Assembly: GCA_963763365.1 (NCBI GenBank)
Contig: CAVXOE010000016.1
Coordinates: 203,109 to 267,108 of the forward strand
Length of the DNA: 64,000 nucleotides
DNA from: VAZQ01 sp963763365
GTDB taxonomy: Bacteria > Pseudomonadota > Alphaproteobacteria > Rhizobiales > Xanthobacteraceae
Direction: 5' to 3'
This document shows, in pieces, positions 47,538-58,772 of the stretch; the stretch's first letter is position 1, and each line of letters starts with the position of its first letter. A model generated the notes under the pieces. The model had not been told where the DNA came from. It ran no database searches and was given only the letters and a program-made list of their open reading frames with translations. The position numbers were made by a program, and so were the translations under genes.

Positions 47538-47572
47538 GCGAACTGGTCCGCATACGCTCGCAACAGGACATG

Positions 47573-48099
47573 CTACTTGCGATTTCGCGAAAGCCGCAGC
47601 GCGCAGCAGCCAGGATTGCGCTCGCCGCGATCCACGAACCGAGGATGCGCAGCGCCGATGCGCTGCCAGTCGCGGGTGCAGGCGCGCGCGCCTGCGACGA
47701 CGAGTGCAAGCGCCACGCAGCGCCGAGAGGCCGGTCCCGACCAGCGCCGTTGTCGCGCTCGCAAGCGAGATCGCCTGCGGCGGCGAGTCGAGGCCGAGCG
47801 CAAGCCCGATCATCACGGCAATCGCCGCGCAGAGCGTATCTGGCACGCAATCGCCAGCGCGACCAACAAGCCGCTGACGACGGTCGCGGCCAGCAAGACG
47901 TCGATGGCCGGCGTCTGAGCGACGCCGAGCGCGATTGCCGCAAGGCCCGCGGCGAGGCCGAGCACGAAAGCGGACAACGGAACAACGCGCCGCCATCGCG
48001 CCGCCCGCCGATGAGCAGCCCAAGTCCAAGCAAGGCCACGAGATGCGCAGGCACCGTCAGCGGATTGAGAAATCCGCCGGCGAACGCATCGAAGCTCAT
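47573..48099 (-). CDS. HupE/UreJ-like membrane protein 2, frameshifted
   Basis: Second of two HupE/UreJ-like genes. It starts MSFDAFAGGFLNPLTVPAHL followed by VALLGLGLLIGGRRDGG; later AIAVMIGLALGLDSPPQAIS, LASATTALVGTGLSALRG, LRILGSWIAASAILAAA and RLSRNRK before the stop at 47573. Frame breaks occur near 48000, 47960, 47840, 47755 and 47615. ~173 residues with about five membrane segments. ATG 48099 overlaps the stop of the upstream gene (ATGA). HupE proteins move nickel or cobalt for hydrogenase, but none is encoded here. Confidence 0.72.
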
Positions 48100-48656
48100 G
48101 CCTTGCCGCTCAGGAACGCGAGCCCCGCGAGCGCGATCGCGCCGCCCGCCGCGCGCACCGCGAACCGCCCGGCCGGCCAGCGCGCCAGCAGGCCGAACGC
48201 GATGCCGGCGAGATGCAGGAGGCCGGTCGCGACCACGAAGCCGACCGAATAGGCGACCGCGTCGGCGCCGGGCGGCAGTTCGGCGCCATGCGCGTGGCCG
48301 TGGAAGATCGCGAAGATCCCGACCAGCACCGCCGCCACCCAGAGCGGCGGTCGCGCGGCCAACGCCACCATCATGCCGAGCACGACGGCCGACATCGCGA
48401 TGCCGGTTTCGACCGCCGGCAGCGGCACGCCGAGAATGCCGAGCACGCCGCCGCCCGCCATCACCAGCGGAAACACGATCGGCAGCAGCCAGATCGCCGG
48501 CGCGCCGAGAAACGCGCCCCACAGCCCGACCGCCACCATCGCGACCACATGATCGGGCCCGAACAGCGGATGCGCGAAGCCGCCCATGAAGCCGCCCGAC
48601 ATGCTGCCGGTATGGGCGAACGCGGGCGTGGCCGCCACGGCGATCAGGAGAACCAA
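48096..48656 (-). CDS. HupE/UreJ-family nickel/cobalt transporter-like protein
   Basis: Secondary metal transporter family tied to NiFe-hydrogenase or urease maturation. A signal-like start (VLLIAVAATPAFAH) precedes the family histidines: HTGSMSGGFMGGFAHPLFGP, DHVVAMVAVGLWGAFLG and AIFHGHAHGAELP. About six membrane segments. 186 residues from the TTG at 48656; the ATG at 48673 (MPHRS) may be the true start if one base has been lost between them. Otherwise intact. Its stop overlaps the next gene, so the two are one unit. Confidence 0.83.
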   Translation of the reverse strand: MVLLIAVAATPAFAHTGSMSGGFMGGFAHPLFGPDHVVAMVAVGLWGAFLGAPAIWLLPIVFPLVMAGGGVLGILGVPLPAVETGIAMSAVVLGMMVALAARPPLWVAAVLVGIFAIFHGHAHGAELPPGADAVAYSVGFVVATGLLHLAGIAFGLLARWPAGRFAVRAAGGAIALAGLAFLSGKA

Positions 48657-48724
48657 CGGCTGCGATGCGGCATGCGCGCGGAAGCATCGTCATGCGCAAA
48701 GGATAGCATCGCGCCTCTGGTAGA

Positions 48725-51700
48725 TCACGCCGCCTTGGCGGGCTGCGCGAGGCGGCGAGATTGCGCAGGATCGCGGTCGTGCCCTTGAGCCGCTCCTCCG
48801 GCTCGCTCCCAGTCGTCGAAGAACACGACCTTCATGTCGGGCCGCACGCGCGGCGGCCGGCCCCTGCTCGCGGATGAAGGCGACCAGCCGCTCGGGATTG
48901 GCGAAGGTGTTGTCGCGGAACGAGATCACCGCGCCCTTCGGGCCGGCCTCGATCTTCTCCACGTTGGCGCGCCGGCACAGCGACTTGATGGCGACGATCT
49001 GCAGCAGGTGCTCGACCTCGGCCGGCAGCGGGCCGAAGCGGTCGATCAGCTCGGCGCCGAAGGCCTCGATCTCGCGCTCGTCCTCGATCTCGGCGAGCCG
49101 CCGGTAGAGCGCGAGCCGCACCGGCAGGTCGGCCACGTAGTCCTCCGGGATCATCACCGGCGTGCCGATGGTGATCTGCGGCGACCAGCGGTCGGCGACC
49201 GGCGCGGTGATGCCGGCCTTCAGGCTCGCCACCGCCTCCTCCAGCATCTGCTGGTAGAGCTCGAAGCCGACCTCCTTGATGTGGCCGGACTGCTCTTCGC
49301 CCAGAAGATTGCCGGCGCCGCGGATGTCGAGGTCGTGCGAGGCGAGCTGGAAGCCGGCGCCCAGCGTGTCGAGCGATTGCAGCACCTTGAGCCGGCGCTC
49401 GGCCTGCGCGGTGATCTTGCGGTTCTGCCGGCAGCGTGAACAGCGCATAGGCGCGCACCTTCGAGCGGCCGACGCGCCCGCGCAGCTGGTAGAGCTGCGA
49501 CAGGCCGAAGCGGTCGGCGCGGTGCACGATCAGCGTGTTGGCGGTCGGGATGTCGAGGCCGGATTCGATGATCGTGGTCGACAGCAGCACGTCGTACTTG
49601 CCGTCGTAGAACGCCGACATGATGTCTTCGAGCACGGTCGACGGCATCTGCCCGTGCGCGACCGCGACCTTCATCTCCGGCACGTGCTTGTCGAGGAACT
49701 CCTTGACGCCCGGCGAGGTCCTCGATGCGCGGGCAGACATAGAACGCCTGGCCGCCGCGGTAGCGCTCGCGCAGCAGCGCCTCGCGCACCATCAGCGGAT
49801 CGAACGGCGACACGAAGGTGCGCACCGCCAGCCGATCGACCGGCGGCGAGGCGATGATCGAGAGGTCGCGCACGCCGGTCAGCGCGAGCTGCAGCGTGCG
49901 CGGGATCGGCGTCGCGGTCAGCGTCAGCACGTGCACCTCGGCGCGCAGCTGCTTGAGCTTCTCCTTGTGCGCCGACGCCGAAATGCTGCTCCTCGTCGAC
50001 GATCAGCAGCGCCGAGGTCCTTGAACTTGATGGCCTTGCCGAGCAGCGCATGGGTGCCGACGACGATGTCGATCGTGCCGTCGGCCAGACCCTTCTTGAC
50101 CTTGGCGAGCTCCGCGGTCGAGACCAGCCGCGAGGCCTGCGCGATCTTGATCGGGAATCCGCGGAAGCGCTCGGTGAAGGTCTTGGTGTGCTGGCGCGCC
50201 AGCAGCGTCGTCGGCACGACGACCGCGACCTGCTTGCCGCTCATCGCGGCGACGAAGGCCGCGCGCAGCGCCACCTCGGTCTTGCCGAAGCCGACGTCGC
50301 CGCAGATCAGGCGATCCATCGGCCGGCCGGAGGCGAGGTCGCTCGAGCACGGCGTCGATCGCGGTCTGCTGGTCGTCGGTCTCCTCGTAGGGGAAGCCGG
50401 CGCAGAATTCGTCGAACGGGCCCTGCTCGGGCGACGAGCTTCGGCGCCTCGCGCAACTGCCGCTCGGCGGCGATCTTGATCAGGTCGTCGGCGATCTCGC
50501 GGATGCGCGCTTCATGCGCGCCTTGCGCGCCTGCCAGGCGCCGCCGCCGAGCCGGTCGAGGTCGACGCTGGTCTCCTCCGAGCCGTAGCGCGACAGCAGT
50601 TCGATGTTCTCGACCGGCAGATAAGAGCTTGTCGCCGCCCGCGTAGTGGATTTCGAGGCAGTCGTGCGGCGCGCCGGCCGCCTCGATCGCGCGCAAGCCC
50701 GACGAAGCGGCCGATGCCGTGATCGACGTGCACGACGAGATCGCCGGCCGACAGGCTGGTCACTTCGGCGATGAAATTGTCGGCGCGCTTGCGCCGCCCG
50801 GCGCGGGCGCACCAGCCGGTCGCCCAGGATGTCCTGCTCGCTGATGACGGCGGCATCGGCGGTCTCGAAACCGGCTTCGAGGCCGAGCACCGCGAGCGCG
50901 ACCTGCGGCTTGGGCAGCGCCAGCGCCTCCTGCCAGGACGCGACCGGCGCGAGATTGGCGCAGCCCGTGATCGCGCAGCACGTGGCTCATGCGCTCGCGC
51001 GAGCCGTCGCTCCACAGCGCGACGACGACGCGCTTGCCGGCGGCCTGCAGCGCCTGCACGTGCTCGGCCACCGCCTCGAACACGTTGCTGCCGGGCTCGG
51101 CGCGCTCGGCGGCGAAGTTGCGCCCTGCCGGGTGCCGACGTCGATCGACCGGCCCCTGCCCCTCCGGCACCGCGAACGGCGTCAAGCGCGCGAGCTGCGC
51201 CGCCTCGAGCCGCTCCTCCCATTCCGCGCTGCCGAGATAGAGCCGGTCGGGCGGCAGCGGCCGGTAGATCGCGCCGGCGTCCTTCTGCGTGAGCGCCTGC
51301 TGGCGCGCCTCGTAATAGTCCGCGATCTGGACGAAGCGCTCGCGCGCCGCATCGTCGACCAGCGGTTCGAGCACGACCGGCGAACCCGGCACGTAGTCGA
51401 ACAGCGTATCGAGCCGGTCGTGGAACAGCGGCAGCCAGTGCTCCATGCCGGGATGGCGCCGGCCCTCGCTGACCGCGTCGTAGAGCAGGTCGTCGGGCGA
51501 CGGCGCGCCGAAGGCTGCGACATAGCCGGTGCGGAAGCGCCGGATGCGTCTCGCTCGTGAGCTGGAATTCGGCGACCGGCACGAGGTCGAGCGCGCGCAA
51601 CTGGTCGGTGGTGCGCTGGGTCTCCGGATCGAAGCTGCGGATCGTCTCCAGCGTGTCGCCGAAGAAATCGAGCCGCACCGGCTCGGCCATGCCGGGCGCG

Positions 51701-52254
51701 ATAGAGGTCGATGATGCCGCCGCGCACCGCGTAGTCGCCGGGCTCGCGCACGGTCGAGGCGCGGATGAAGCCGTTGAGTTCGAGCCAGCTGCGTGACGCT
51801 CGTCCATGTCGAGCATGTGGCCGGGCGCGACCGAGAGCGCTTGCGCTGGCGACGAAGTCGCGCGCCGGCACGCGCTGCAGCACCGCGTTGACGGTGGTGA
51901 GCAGCACGGAGGGCCGGTCGCGGCCCTTGAGCCGCGCGAGCCGCGACAGCGCCGTCATGCGCTGCGCGACGAACGCCGGCATGCGGCGACACCCGGTCGT
52001 AGGGCAGGCAGTCCCAGGCCGGAAATTCCAGCACCGCGATGTCGGGCGCGAAGAACGCGAGCGCACGCGCGAGCGCCGCCATGCGCGGCCCGTCGCGGCA
52101 GACAACCAGCGAGGCTCGTCGCCGGCGCATCGGCGCGCGCCGCGACCGCGCGCGCAAGATCGGCGATGACGAGCCCCTCGGCGCCGTCGGCGACGCTGGC
52201 GAGCGTCAGCGGGCGGCCGCGGCGCAGCGATGCGGCGGGAGATTTCGCCATCAT
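48725..52254 (-). CDS. mfd: Transcription-repair coupling factor Mfd, frameshifted
   Basis: Removes RNA polymerase stalled at lesions and recruits UvrA. N-terminus LTLASVADGAEGLVIADLAR and FPAWDCLPYDRVSPHAG (UvrB-homology module). The RNA-polymerase interaction domain reads GDLVVHVDHGIGRFVGLA. Translocase: ICGDVGFGKTEVALRAAFV (Walker A), LLIVDEEQHFGVGAQ (DEEQ), VLTLTATPIPRTLQLALTGV and HRADRFGLSQLYQLRGRVGR. The C-terminal TRCF domain has VADLPVRLALYRRLAEIEDE. Its end LKGTTAILRNLAA...QPAKAA gives a stop at 48725. Many frame breaks (for example near 51955, 51710, 51140, 50610, 50430, 49995, 49725 and 49430). ~1176 residues. The start overlaps the sdhE stop. Confidence 0.92.
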
Positions 52255-52544
52255 CGCGTCCCCTCCGCCGAGATGGAAATCGCGCAGCCGGCGGAACAGC
52301 GCGGTGTCGAACTCCGGCGGCACCTCGAGCTCCGCCGGTCACCCAGGCGAGCAGATCGCGGTCCGGCACTTCCATCAGCCGCTCGAACTCGTCGAGTTCG
52401 CCGTCGCTCAATCGTGCCGATGCGCGGCATCGGCGAAGCGGCCCATGATCAGGTCCATTTCGCGCATGCCGCGATGCCAGGAGCGGAACAGCAGCTGCGC
52501 CGGCGCGCATCCAGGCCTTCGCTCGATCGGGTGCTGCCGGTCAT
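52251..52544 (-). CDS. sdhE: Succinate dehydrogenase assembly factor SdhE, frameshifted
   Basis: Small helical protein that helps attach FAD covalently to SdhA. RSWHRGMREMDLIMGRFAD holds the essential RGxxE motif, and LSDGELDEFERLMEVPDRDL with LLAWVTG completes the family core; the end is PPEFDTALFRRLRDFHLGGG. Breaks near 52495, 52415 and 52340 split it. At the end, a ggagggg run with one extra g hides the stop; with three g, the end is GGGTR and TGA 52251, overlapping the mfd ATG. ~97 residues. Located before mfd, opposite recG, as in relatives. Confidence 0.86.
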
Positions 52545-52703
52545 CGGTTCCTCGGAGGAATGCCAACGCCAAAAACCCGGACGGGCCGGGCGCGGCTTAT
52601 ATAGCGAGGCATGCGAGGATTGTCAGGGTCGTTTGCGCTTCGCGGGCTCTGCGCCGACGGGCGGAATGGCCGCCGCCCGCTATCCGAGGTGTATGAATTG
52701 GCG

Positions 52704-54817
52704 ATGCGCCCGCCTCTGCTCAATCCCGCTGTTCGCCGCGCTGACCAGCCTTCCGGGCGTCGGACCGAAGGTCGAGAAGCTGTTTCGCCGGCTGCTCGGC
52801 CGCGAGGACGCGCCGCGCATCGTCGATCTCCTGTTCCACCTGCCGACCGGCGCGATCGACCGCCGCGCGCGGCCGAAACTGCGCGACGTGGTGCCCGGCA
52901 CGCGTCGTCACGGTCGCGGTCACCGTCGACCGCCACCGGCCGCCGCCGCCCAACCGCCCGCGCGCGCCCTATCAGGTCTATGCCAGCGACGACACCGGCG
53001 ACATCGTCCTCACCTTCTTCAACGCGCGCGCGGACTATCTCGAAAAGCTGCTGCCGGTCGGCGAGCGGCGCTACGTCTCCGGCACGGTCGCGCTCTACGA
53101 CGGCATGCGGCAGATGGTGCATCCCGACCGCGTGGTCGACGAGGCCGATCTCGCCAAGCTGCCGCTGATCGAGCCGGTCTATCCGCTGACCGAAGGGCTC
53201 GCGCCTCAACCAGGTGCGCAAGGCGGTCGACGCCGCGCTCGACGCGCCTGCCCGATCTGCCGGAATGGCAGGACGCCGGCCTGGCTCGCGCGCGAGCGCT
53301 TCCCGCTCTTTCGCGGACGCGCTGCGCAGCGTGCACCGGCCCGGCCGCGCCGGACGACATCGCTGCCGGAAGCGCCGGCCTGGTCGCGGCTCGCCTATGA
53401 CGAACTGCTGGCCGGCCAGCTTGCGCTCGCGCTGGTGCGCGCGCATCTGCGCCGCCCGGCCGGCCGCGCCACGACCGGCACCGGCCAGCTGCGCGAAGAA
53501 GCTGATCGCGGCGCTGCCCTATTCGCTCACGCTCGTCGCAGACGCGCGCGGTCGCCGACATCGTCGCCGATCTCGCCAAGCCCGAGCGCATGCTGCGGCT
53601 GCTGCAGGGCGACGTCGGCTCCGGCAAGACCGTGGTCGCGCTGCTCGCGGCCGCGACCGTGATCGAGAGCGGCCGGCAGGCCGCGCTGATGGCGCCGACC
53701 GAAATCCTGGCGCGCCAGCACTTCAACACCATCGCGCCGCTCGCCGCCGCCGTCGGCATCACGCGTCGCGATCCTGACCGGCCGCGAGCGCGGCCGCGAG
53801 CGCAGCGACGCTCCTGGAGCGGCTCGCGTCGGGCGACATCCACATGCTGATCGGCACCCATGCGCTGTTCCAGGACGACGTCGAATTCCGCGATCTCGCG
53901 CTCGCGTCGTCGACGAGCAGCACCGCTTCGGCGTGCACCAGCGGCTCGCGCTCGCGCGCAAGGGCGAGGCGGTCGACGTGCTGGTGATGACCGCGACGCC
54001 GATCCCGCGCACGCTGGTGCTCACCTATTTCGGCGACATGGACATGTCGGAGCTGCGCGAGAAGCCCGCCGGCCGCCAGCCGATCGACACCCGCACCGTC
54101 CCGCTCGACCGCCTCGAGCGAGGTGGTCGACGCCGTCGGCCGCGCGCTCGCGGAGGGCCGGCGCGTCTACTGGGTCTGCCCGCTGGTCGAGGAATCCGAG
54201 AATAGCGACCTCGCCGCCGCCGAGGAGCGCTTCGCCGCGCTTCAAGAAGCGGTTCGGCGACAGCCGTCGACCTGGTGCACGGCCGCATGAAGGGCGCCGA
54301 CAAGGATCGCGCCATGGCGCGCTTCGCCGCCGGGGAGACGCAGCTCCTGGTCGCCACCACGGTGATCGAGGTCGGCGTCGACGTGCCGGAGGCGACCGTG
54401 ATGGTGATCGAGCACGCCGAGCGCTTCGGGCTCGCGCAGCTGCACCAGTTGCGCGGGCGCATCGGCCGCGGCGGCGGCCACTCGACCTGCCTCCTGCTCT
54501 ACAAGGCGCCGCTCGGCGAGACCGCCAAGGCGCGGCTCGCGATCATGCGCGAGACCGAGGACGGCTTCCGCATCGCCGAGGAGGACCTGCGGCTGCGCGG
54601 CGAAGGCGACGTGCTCGGCACGCGGCAGTCCGGCATGCCGGGCTTCCGCGTCGCGCAGGTCGAGGTGCACGGCAAGCTGATCGCAGCCGCGCGCGACGAC
54701 GCGCGCTTGCTGCTCGCGCGCGACCCGACGCTCACGTCACCGCGCGGCGAGGCGCTGCGACAACTGCTCTATCTGTTCGAGCGCGACGAGGCGGTCCGGC
54801 TGATCCGGGCGGGATGA
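52704..54817 (+). CDS. recG: ATP-dependent DNA helicase RecG, frameshifted
   Basis: Junction helicase that reverses stalled forks. MRPPLLNP at 52704 is followed, after one extra c in aatcccgctg, by LFAALTSLPGVGPKVEKLF. Wedge/OB domain: YQVYASDDTGDIVLTFFNAR. Helicase: LLQGDVGSGKTVVALLAAAT (Walker A), VVDEQHRFGVHQRLALARKG, VMTATPIPRTLVLTYFGDMD, HGRMKGADKDRAMARFAAGE and LHQLRGRIGRGGGHSTCLLL. Breaks near 52905, 53210, 53250, 53280, 53350, 53500, 53545, 53765, 53905, 54120 and 54240; the last 500 bases are clean. ~700 residues. Divergent from sdhE. Confidence 0.91.
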
Positions 54818-54829
54818 GTAGATCGAGCG

Positions 54830-55231
54830 TTACACCAAGCCTTCCAGCGGATCCGGTCCGAAACGGTTGCTGCCGACAGTCCCGCGCATGCAGAACCAGA
54901 CCAGCAGAATGATCGGGCCGACCAAAGGGATCAGGTTGAGCAAATACCACCATCCGGACTGGTTGAGATCATGCAGCCGTCGCACAGCGATCGAAATCGC
55001 GGGCAATATTAGCCCTAGCGCCACGACAATTAAGACCACAGCCACGGCGAGGGTGAGAATCAAGGCCGGCATAGAATCGGAGTTCGTGTCCAGCACCCTG
55101 TCGAGCACGAACATGACCAGATAAACCAGCACCATGAACAAAACGAAATACCAGTATTCCGAACGCGACGCACGGCCGGAAAAGTTTACGTAATTCCGAA
55201 ATCCGGCCTTGATTGCCTGAGCAAAGGTCAT
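54830..55231 (-). CDS. DUF805 inner-membrane protein
   Basis: Small membrane protein of the DUF805 (YhaH/YiaA-like) family, function unknown. Family signatures: NYVNFSGRASRSEYWYFVLF near the start and AVRRLHDLNQSGWWYLL-type middle (IAVRRLHDLNQSGWWYLLN), plus the exit GSNRFGPDP. Four hydrophobic segments. 133 residues, intact. It is convergent with recG, 12 bases apart. Codon use is less GC-extreme than its neighbours. Confidence 0.88.
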   Translation of the reverse strand: MTFAQAIKAGFRNYVNFSGRASRSEYWYFVLFMVLVYLVMFVLDRVLDTNSDSMPALILTLAVAVVLIVVALGLILPAISIAVRRLHDLNQSGWWYLLNLIPLVGPIILLVWFCMRGTVGSNRFGPDPLEGLV

Positions 55232-55389
55232 GACGACACTCCCGGCGCTTTGTTCAATTTCACACCTAGCACGCAGTCGGCGAAAGGAAAACCAACGTCA
55301 ATACAATTTGGACCAACCGGCACGAGGCGCAAGTTGTGCCCTGCCGCCCTACTCCCTCGCTAGGCCTGCTCTCGCAGCAATCAATCGAC

Positions 55390-55788
55390 TTATTTGTTGT
55401 CGCAGCAGCCGACGAAGACCGCGCGCTGAGTCACCACGATCACATCGTAGGGAAAGATCGGGTCGGACATGCCGTTGCTGCACTTCGTCTCTTCGCGCCT
55501 CTGCACGACGATCGTCATCGGCTTGGCGTTGCGCTCGCTGCTGCCAGCCTCGTAGACCCTGACGGCATCGGGAGCGGCGCCTTCGGCCAGACGCGGCTTC
55601 ACGCTCTTGAGTGACAGTTTCGACTGACCGCTGACCTTGTTGCCGTCCTGCAGCAGGACTCCGTTGTCCTTGATCTCCAGCTTCCAGAACGGCTCCGTGC
55701 CGGTACAGGTGAAGTCGGCCGCATCGGCGATCATCGGAAGGAGGCAAAGCGAACCGCACGCGAGCAGCAATCCCATAGGCTTGTTCAT
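55390..55788 (-). CDS. Exported hypothetical protein (COG3650-like)
   Basis: 132 residues from ATG 55788 with a clear signal peptide (GLLLACGSLCLLPMIADA, cleaved before ADFTC). The mature part begins FTCTGTEPFWKLEIKDNGVL, resembling the C-terminal half of small envelope proteins with a GTEPFW motif, and includes RNAKPMTIVVQRREETKCSN. The ending FVGCCDNK adds cysteines that could pair in the periplasm. Intact. Low-GC codon choice relative to neighbours. Function unknown; an upstream start at 55815 is possible. Confidence 0.7.
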   Translation of the reverse strand: MNKPMGLLLACGSLCLLPMIADAADFTCTGTEPFWKLEIKDNGVLLQDGNKVSGQSKLSLKSVKPRLAEGAAPDAVRVYEAGSSERNAKPMTIVVQRREETKCSNGMSDPIFPYDVIVVTQRAVFVGCCDNK

Positions 55789-55830
55789 TGACGCCCCCCT
55801 GCTCAACTCAACCAACGGGAAATCATGCTG

Positions 55831-56656
55831 TCACTGCGCTGGTTCCGTCGGCCGCGGCGCGGGTGCCGAAGCCGGAGCGGGCTGCGCGGCGCGTGCGGTC
55901 TCGGCCAGCGCGGCGAGCGCTTCTGCTGCTCGGGCCGCCGCCCGGCTGCACCATGCCGGCCGACATCAGCAGCGTCATCGCCGGCTCGACCGTGATGTCG
56001 AGATCGATGACGTCGCGCCGCGGCACGTAGAAGAAGAAGCCGGTGGTCGGGTTGGGCGTGCACGGCATGAAGGCCGCGACGTGCTCGGTCTCGGGCAGGC
56101 GCGCGGCGATGTCGGCGCTCGCCGGCTGCGACAGGAACACCAGCGACCACATGCCGGGCGAGGGAAACTCCACCAGCCCGACGCGGCGGAAGCTCGAGCC
56201 CGATTTCGAGAACAGCGTCTCGAAGATCTGCTTGAGGCTCTTGTAGATCGGCCGCACCATCGGCATGCGGTTGAGGATGTTCTCGCCGCACTCGACCAGC
56301 GTGCGGCCGACCAGGTTGGCGGTGAGGAAGCCGAGCAGGGTCAGCGCAACGAACGCGATGATGAGGCCGGAGCCCGGAATCTGCAGCGGCAGATAGGTCT
56401 CCGGCCGATACGCAACCGGGATGAACGGCCGCACCAGGTCGTCGACCCAGTTGATGAACCACCAGGTGAGACTGACGGTGATGTAGAGCGGGCCGACCAG
56501 GATCAGCCCGGTCAGAAAGTAGTTGCGCAGCCGGCGACCGGCCCATGGTGCTGGGAGTCGGCGGCTTGGCGGTCGGCTCGGCGGCTCGGCGGGCCGGTCC
56601 GGCGACGCCGCCGGCACGATGCCGGAATTTTGATCAAACTCGTTCATCATCTGCAT
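55831..56656 (-). CDS. DUF502 membrane protein, C-terminus frameshifted
   Basis: Two-helix membrane protein of the DUF502 family. A Pro-rich N-terminus (SPDRPAEPPSRPPSRRLPAP) precedes YFLTGLILVGPLYITVSLTW and GSGLIIAFVALTLLGFLTAN, then the family block NRMPMVRPIYKSLKQIFETL, CTPNPTTGFFFYVPRRDV and MTLLMSAGMVQPGG. The end is split: one extra base near 55930 and one near 55915 hide PEQQK...LAALAETARAAQPAPASA and a stop at 55831. ~270 residues. It lies between glmS and the exported protein on the same strand. Function unknown. Confidence 0.84.
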
Positions 56657-56773
56657 TCACTACGTTCGTTGCGAGCCGAGTTCGATACGCGATCGATCCA
56701 ACCAGGCCTCCGCGACCGGAAGATAACGATCCAGCGTACGCCCGCCGGGAGACCGACCAAAGTCGCGCCCGGA

Positions 56774-58608
56774 TCACTCCACCGTGACCGATTTGGCGAG
56801 GTTGCGCGGCTGGTCGACGTCGGTGCCCATCACCACCGCCGTGTGATAGGCGATGAGCTGCACCGGGATCGCATAGACCAGCGGCGTCACCGTCGCCGGC
56901 ATGTCCGGCAGCGTGATCTTGGCCAGCGACTTCGACGTGCGCCTCGCGCGCGCCCTGCCGGATCGGTGATCAGGATGATCCTGCCGCCGCGCGCCGCGAC
57001 CTCCTGCATGTTGGACACGGTCTTCTCGAACACGCGGTCATGCGGCGCGATCACGATCACCGGCATGGTCTCGTCGATCAGCGCGATCGGCCCGTGCTTG
57101 AGCTCGCCGGCGGCATAGCCTTCGGCGTGGATGTAGGAGATTTCCTTGAGCTTGAGCGCGCCTTCGAGCGCGAGCGGATAGCTCGTGCCGCGGCCGAGAT
57201 AGAGCACGTCGCGGCTCTTGGCGAGATCGCGCGCGAGCATGCTCGATCTGCGGCTCGAGCTTGAGCGCCTCCGCCATCAGGCGCGGCACCTCGATCAGCG
57301 CGCGCACGAGCTTGCTTCTCGTCGTCGGCCGACAGCACGCCGCGCGCGCGGCCGGCCGCGATCGCGAGGCAGGCCAGCACCGCGAGCTGGCAGGTGAAGG
57401 CCTTGGTCGAGGCGACGCCGATCTCCGGGCCGGCCAGCGTCGGCATCACCACGTCGCTCTCGCGCGCGATGGTCGAGGTCGGCACGTTGACGACCGAGAG
57501 CGACGTGCTGCTTCTGCTCCTTGGCGTAGCGCAGCGTCGCCAGCGTGTCGGCGGTCTCGCCCGATTGCGAGACGAAGATCGCGAGCCCGCCGGGCTGCAG
57601 CGGCGCCTCGCGGTAGCGGAACTCGGAGGCGACATCGATCTCGACCGGCAGCCGCGCGAAGCGCTCGAACCAGTATTTGCCGACCAGGCCGGCATAGTAG
57701 GCGGTGCCGCAGGCCGAGATCGAGATCCGCTCGAGCGCGCGGAAATCGAACGGCAGCGCCGCCGGCAGCCGCACCCGCTCGGCCGCCATGTCGAGATAGT
57801 GCGCGAGCGTGTGGCCGACGACCTCGGGCTGCTCGTGGATTTCCTTCGCCATGAAATGGCGATGATTGCCCTTGTCGACCAGGAACGCCGAGGCGTCGAC
57901 TTGAGCACCGGCGCGCTCGACCTTGCTGCCGGCGGCGTCGCGAACCTCGACGCTGTTGCGGCGTGAGCACCGACCGAGTCGCCGTCTTCGAGATAGGAGA
58001 TCGTGTCGGTGAACGGCGCGAGCGCGATGGCGTCGGAGCCGAGATACATCTCGCCGTCGCCGTAGCCGATCGCGAGCGGCGAGCCCTTGCGCGCGCCGAT
58101 CAGCAGATCGTCCTCGCCCTCGAACAGGAAGGCGAGCGCGAACGCGCCGCGCAGCCGCGGCAGCGCCGCCGCCACCGCCTCGGCCGGCGAGCGGCCGTTC
58201 TTCATCTCGTGCGTGACGAGATGGGCGACCACCTCGGTGTCGGTCTCCGAGCCGAACTTCGCGCCCTGCTTCGCAGCTCCTCGCGCAGCTCGCGGAAGTT
58301 CTCGATGATGCCGTTGTGCACGACCGCGAGCGCGGTCGGTGGCATGCGGATGCGCGTTGCTCTCGGTCGGCCGGCCGTGGGTCGCCCAGCGCGTGTGGCC
58401 GATGCCGATGGTGCCGGCGAGCGGCTCGTGCGCGAGCTTGCTCTCGAGATTGCGCAGCTTGCCTTCGGCGCGCCGGCGCGTCGAGGTGGCCGCCTTCCAG
58501 CGTGGCGACGCCCGCGGAGTCGTAGCCGCGATATTCGAGGCGCTTGAGCGCATCGACGAGCGCGCCCGCCACCGGCTCACGTCCGAGAATGCCGACAATT
58601 CCGCACAT
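56774..58608 (-). CDS. glmS: Glucosamine-6-phosphate synthase, frameshifted
   Basis: Makes glucosamine-6-phosphate from fructose-6-phosphate and glutamine, the first step to peptidoglycan and LPS aminosugars. The mature N-terminal Cys is in MCGIVGILGREPVAGALVDA; LEYRGYDSAGVATLEGG is the glutaminase loop. SIS domains: ISISACGTAYYAGLVGKYWF, AIFVSQSGETADTLATLRYA and VLYLGRGTSYPLALEGALKL. The end PRNLAKSVTVE stops at 56774. Frames change near 58475, 58345, 58275, 57965, 57900, 57510, 57315, 57240 and 56940. ~611 residues. It precedes glmU-linked genes; the two form the UDP-GlcNAc route. Confidence 0.93.
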
Positions 58609-58772
58609 GCGAGCGGTCGCCTCCTAGTCCACGCTTTCGCTGATCATCGCCCCGGCGAACCTATACGCCCTGTGAACGGTAGCCTGGATGACACGCAATA
58701 CGGAAATCACAATGCATGTCATCTTTGTGACAATTAAGGCCAAATCCGGCCACGTCCGCGCCGACCGGCGAG

